NCBI GenBank assembly: GCA_020724365.1
Contig: DYHD01000011.1
Location: forward strand, 1 to 41,743
DNA from: Thermodesulfovibrio yellowstonii
Lineage (GTDB): Bacteria; Nitrospirota; Thermodesulfovibrionia; Thermodesulfovibrionales; Dissulfurispiraceae
Direction of reading: 5' to 3'
DNA length: 41,743 nucleotides
Below are positions 41,601 through 41,743 of the stretch, in pieces (within the stretch, counting starts at the first letter, position 1; each line of letters begins with the position of its first letter). The position numbers and the translations under genes were made by a program. Under the pieces are notes generated by a model. That model had not been told where the DNA came from. It searched no databases and worked only from the letters and a program-made list of their open reading frames with translations.

Positions 41601-41743
41601 CCTTATTTAATAAAATCAAGCAAATCTTATTCTATAGAAGGTCGGATTATTTATATACCAAGAATGGTTGACCATGCCTTCGCAGTCTCAGCAGCTTATA
41701 ATAAATGTGGGATTTACTCAGAGGTGCTACCTCTTTCTGACAA
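38637..41743 (+). CDS. Giant 2-hydroxyacyl-CoA dehydratase activase-related protein (partial, 3' end cut by window)
   Basis: The open frame gives 1035 residues before the window edge. Two BadF/BcrA-type ASKHA ATPase domains occur in tandem: about 1-285 (GLDAGSVSIKLVV; SVCAAGTGSFLEQQA; AGRCSVFAKSD) and about 311-575 (GIDIGSISTNLAV; KACAAGTGSFLEEQA; GERCTVFMENS). Both keep the two cysteines that ligate the bridging [4Fe-4S] cluster. A Cys-rich ECKGCPNVCEI follows near 598, then a DUF2229/HgdB-like part from about 665. Family members couple ATP to low-potential electron transfer; the partner enzyme is unknown. GGGGG lies before ATG 38637. Confidence 0.9.
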   Translation, partial: MEFIGLDAGSVSIKLVVLDDKGNKLKEFYIRHYGNSIKTSLDLLRQIKRDLPQATISITGSAGKLIASILKVNHVNEIVAQSYSIKNLFPHIKTIIEIGGEDSKLIFLQDGRIKDFSMNSVCAAGTGSFLEQQAERLRLTIEEFSKTAEQSQRPSKIAGRCSVFAKSDMIHLQQIATPLEDIVAGLCFAVARNFKGAIAKGREIVPPVSFQGGVAANKGMIRAFKEVFELEELFVPPDFLFMGAIGAVLKSRDEGRLNQFEIDALEAFVSTQKYSDFSHKPLIADGDKFFDRHLKTNDTAVFTSKKSLSKIKVYLGIDIGSISTNLAVIDENGNLLSKSYLMTAGRPIDAVKQGMEDVYEEIGDDVEIVGVGTTGSGRYMIADYVGADIVKNEITAQATAAIYIDPNVDTIFEIGGQDSKYISIDKGMIVDFEMNKACAAGTGSFLEEQAEKLNISIKNDFAKMALSAKNPCRLGERCTVFMENSLMSNLQKGAEKDNLLAGLAYSIVQNYINRVVAGKRIGKNIFFQGGVAFNESVVAAFEKYLDREITVPPNHDVTGAIGMALIAMRYMKEAGNPTTKFKGFELSKKPYEISSFECKGCPNVCEINRVRVADEEGYLFYGGRCEKYDVRRSQKSELPDLFAFREEMLWKDHLSYLSNKPEMQKKRVTIGIPYIFFFQDFLPYWSTFLWELGFDVVVSPKTNKYIKNLGLENIFSEACFPVKVAHGHIKYLVDEGVDVLFIPSSINLSKEGDEYQRGLACPYVQTMPYVTKLITEGRTTVSPIIDFSRGEDFIKKELKRVFDQFGVSRRDIERAIFLAQKAQDSFTKAIKNKGLEILSDYSDIREPIIVIVGRGYNAFDPGINLEIPKKLNNLNVISMPMDFLSIEGINLRDYWPNMYWRAGQRILRAAKFIKKQKNLYPIYIGNFSCGPDSFILKYFKEELGDKPFLHIEIDEHSADAGAITRCEAFLDSIQSKNNLATSDRISDSPYLIKSSKSYSIEGRIIYIPRMVDHAFAVSAAYNKCGIYSEVLPLSD

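Overview
The window looks like a chromosomal segment of an AT-rich, diderm, probably anaerobic bacterium. Type II secretion genes, an ADP-heptose branch adenylyltransferase, MltG, YedF and a giant 2-hydroxyacyl-CoA dehydratase activase favour Nitrospirota (Thermodesulfovibrio-like) or a deltaproteobacterial-type lineage. This assignment rests on gene content only. Most genes are single-copy housekeeping genes in short operons, separated by intergenic gaps that carry a dispersed palindromic repeat family.

Layout. 1-1270: tRNA-Lys(CTT), then a small accessory island with a TumE/TumA-type toxin-antitoxin pair. The island is bounded by a degenerate tRNA-3'-like direct repeat and by two exact 19-bp repeats. 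1277-6111: class I aminotransferase, then a TetR regulator with a three-gene DevCAB/MacB-like exporter; a perfect operator overlaps the TetR promoter. 6323-8029: short-type alpha-glucan phosphorylase. 8069-14078: type II secretion F-H-I-J-K-L-M, without G, E, D or C here. 14098-15684: pdxJ, a candidate small selenoprotein, and a NYN/YacP protein. 15668-21610 (minus): ybeY, a PgpH-like HD phosphohydrolase, phoH, queA, a SpoIID-domain protein, DUF2905 and queH. 22036-26479: murJ, an MBL-fold hydrolase, greA, pyrK, pyrD. 26547-29735 (minus): a trxB-like gene, ispG, mltG. 30132-31723: ABC-2 exporter. 31793-34156 (minus): rfaE2/hldC, NUDIX, a PA2779-family protein, a PIN remnant, yedF. 34391-34773 (minus): an unrecognised 59-aa ORF and a highly unusual tRNA. 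35206-38428: TPP riboswitch with thiS-thiG-thiE-thiC. 38637 to the end: an activase-related protein cut off by the window.

The most interesting material concerns selenium and unusual decoding. At 14893-15060 a 55-codon CxxC/CxxC reading frame is interrupted by one in-frame TGA at codon 16. A hairpin with a GG-U apical loop lies at the spacing expected of a bacterial SECIS element, so this is probably a selenoprotein that a standard gene caller would miss. At 34647-34773 (minus) is a tRNA with anticodon GCA (Cys) and discriminator U. It has a tRNA-Sec-like D arm (5 bp, 4-nt loop), a one-nucleotide bulge in the acceptor branch and a 57-nt structured variable region. It sits upstream of yedF, a gene associated with selenium metabolism. 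Whether these two loci work together is inference.

Other systems: TPP-controlled thiamine synthesis, two steps of queuosine synthesis (queA, queH), pyrimidine synthesis (pyrK, pyrD), envelope biogenesis (murJ, mltG, spoIID-like, rfaE2) and T2SS pseudopilin and platform genes.
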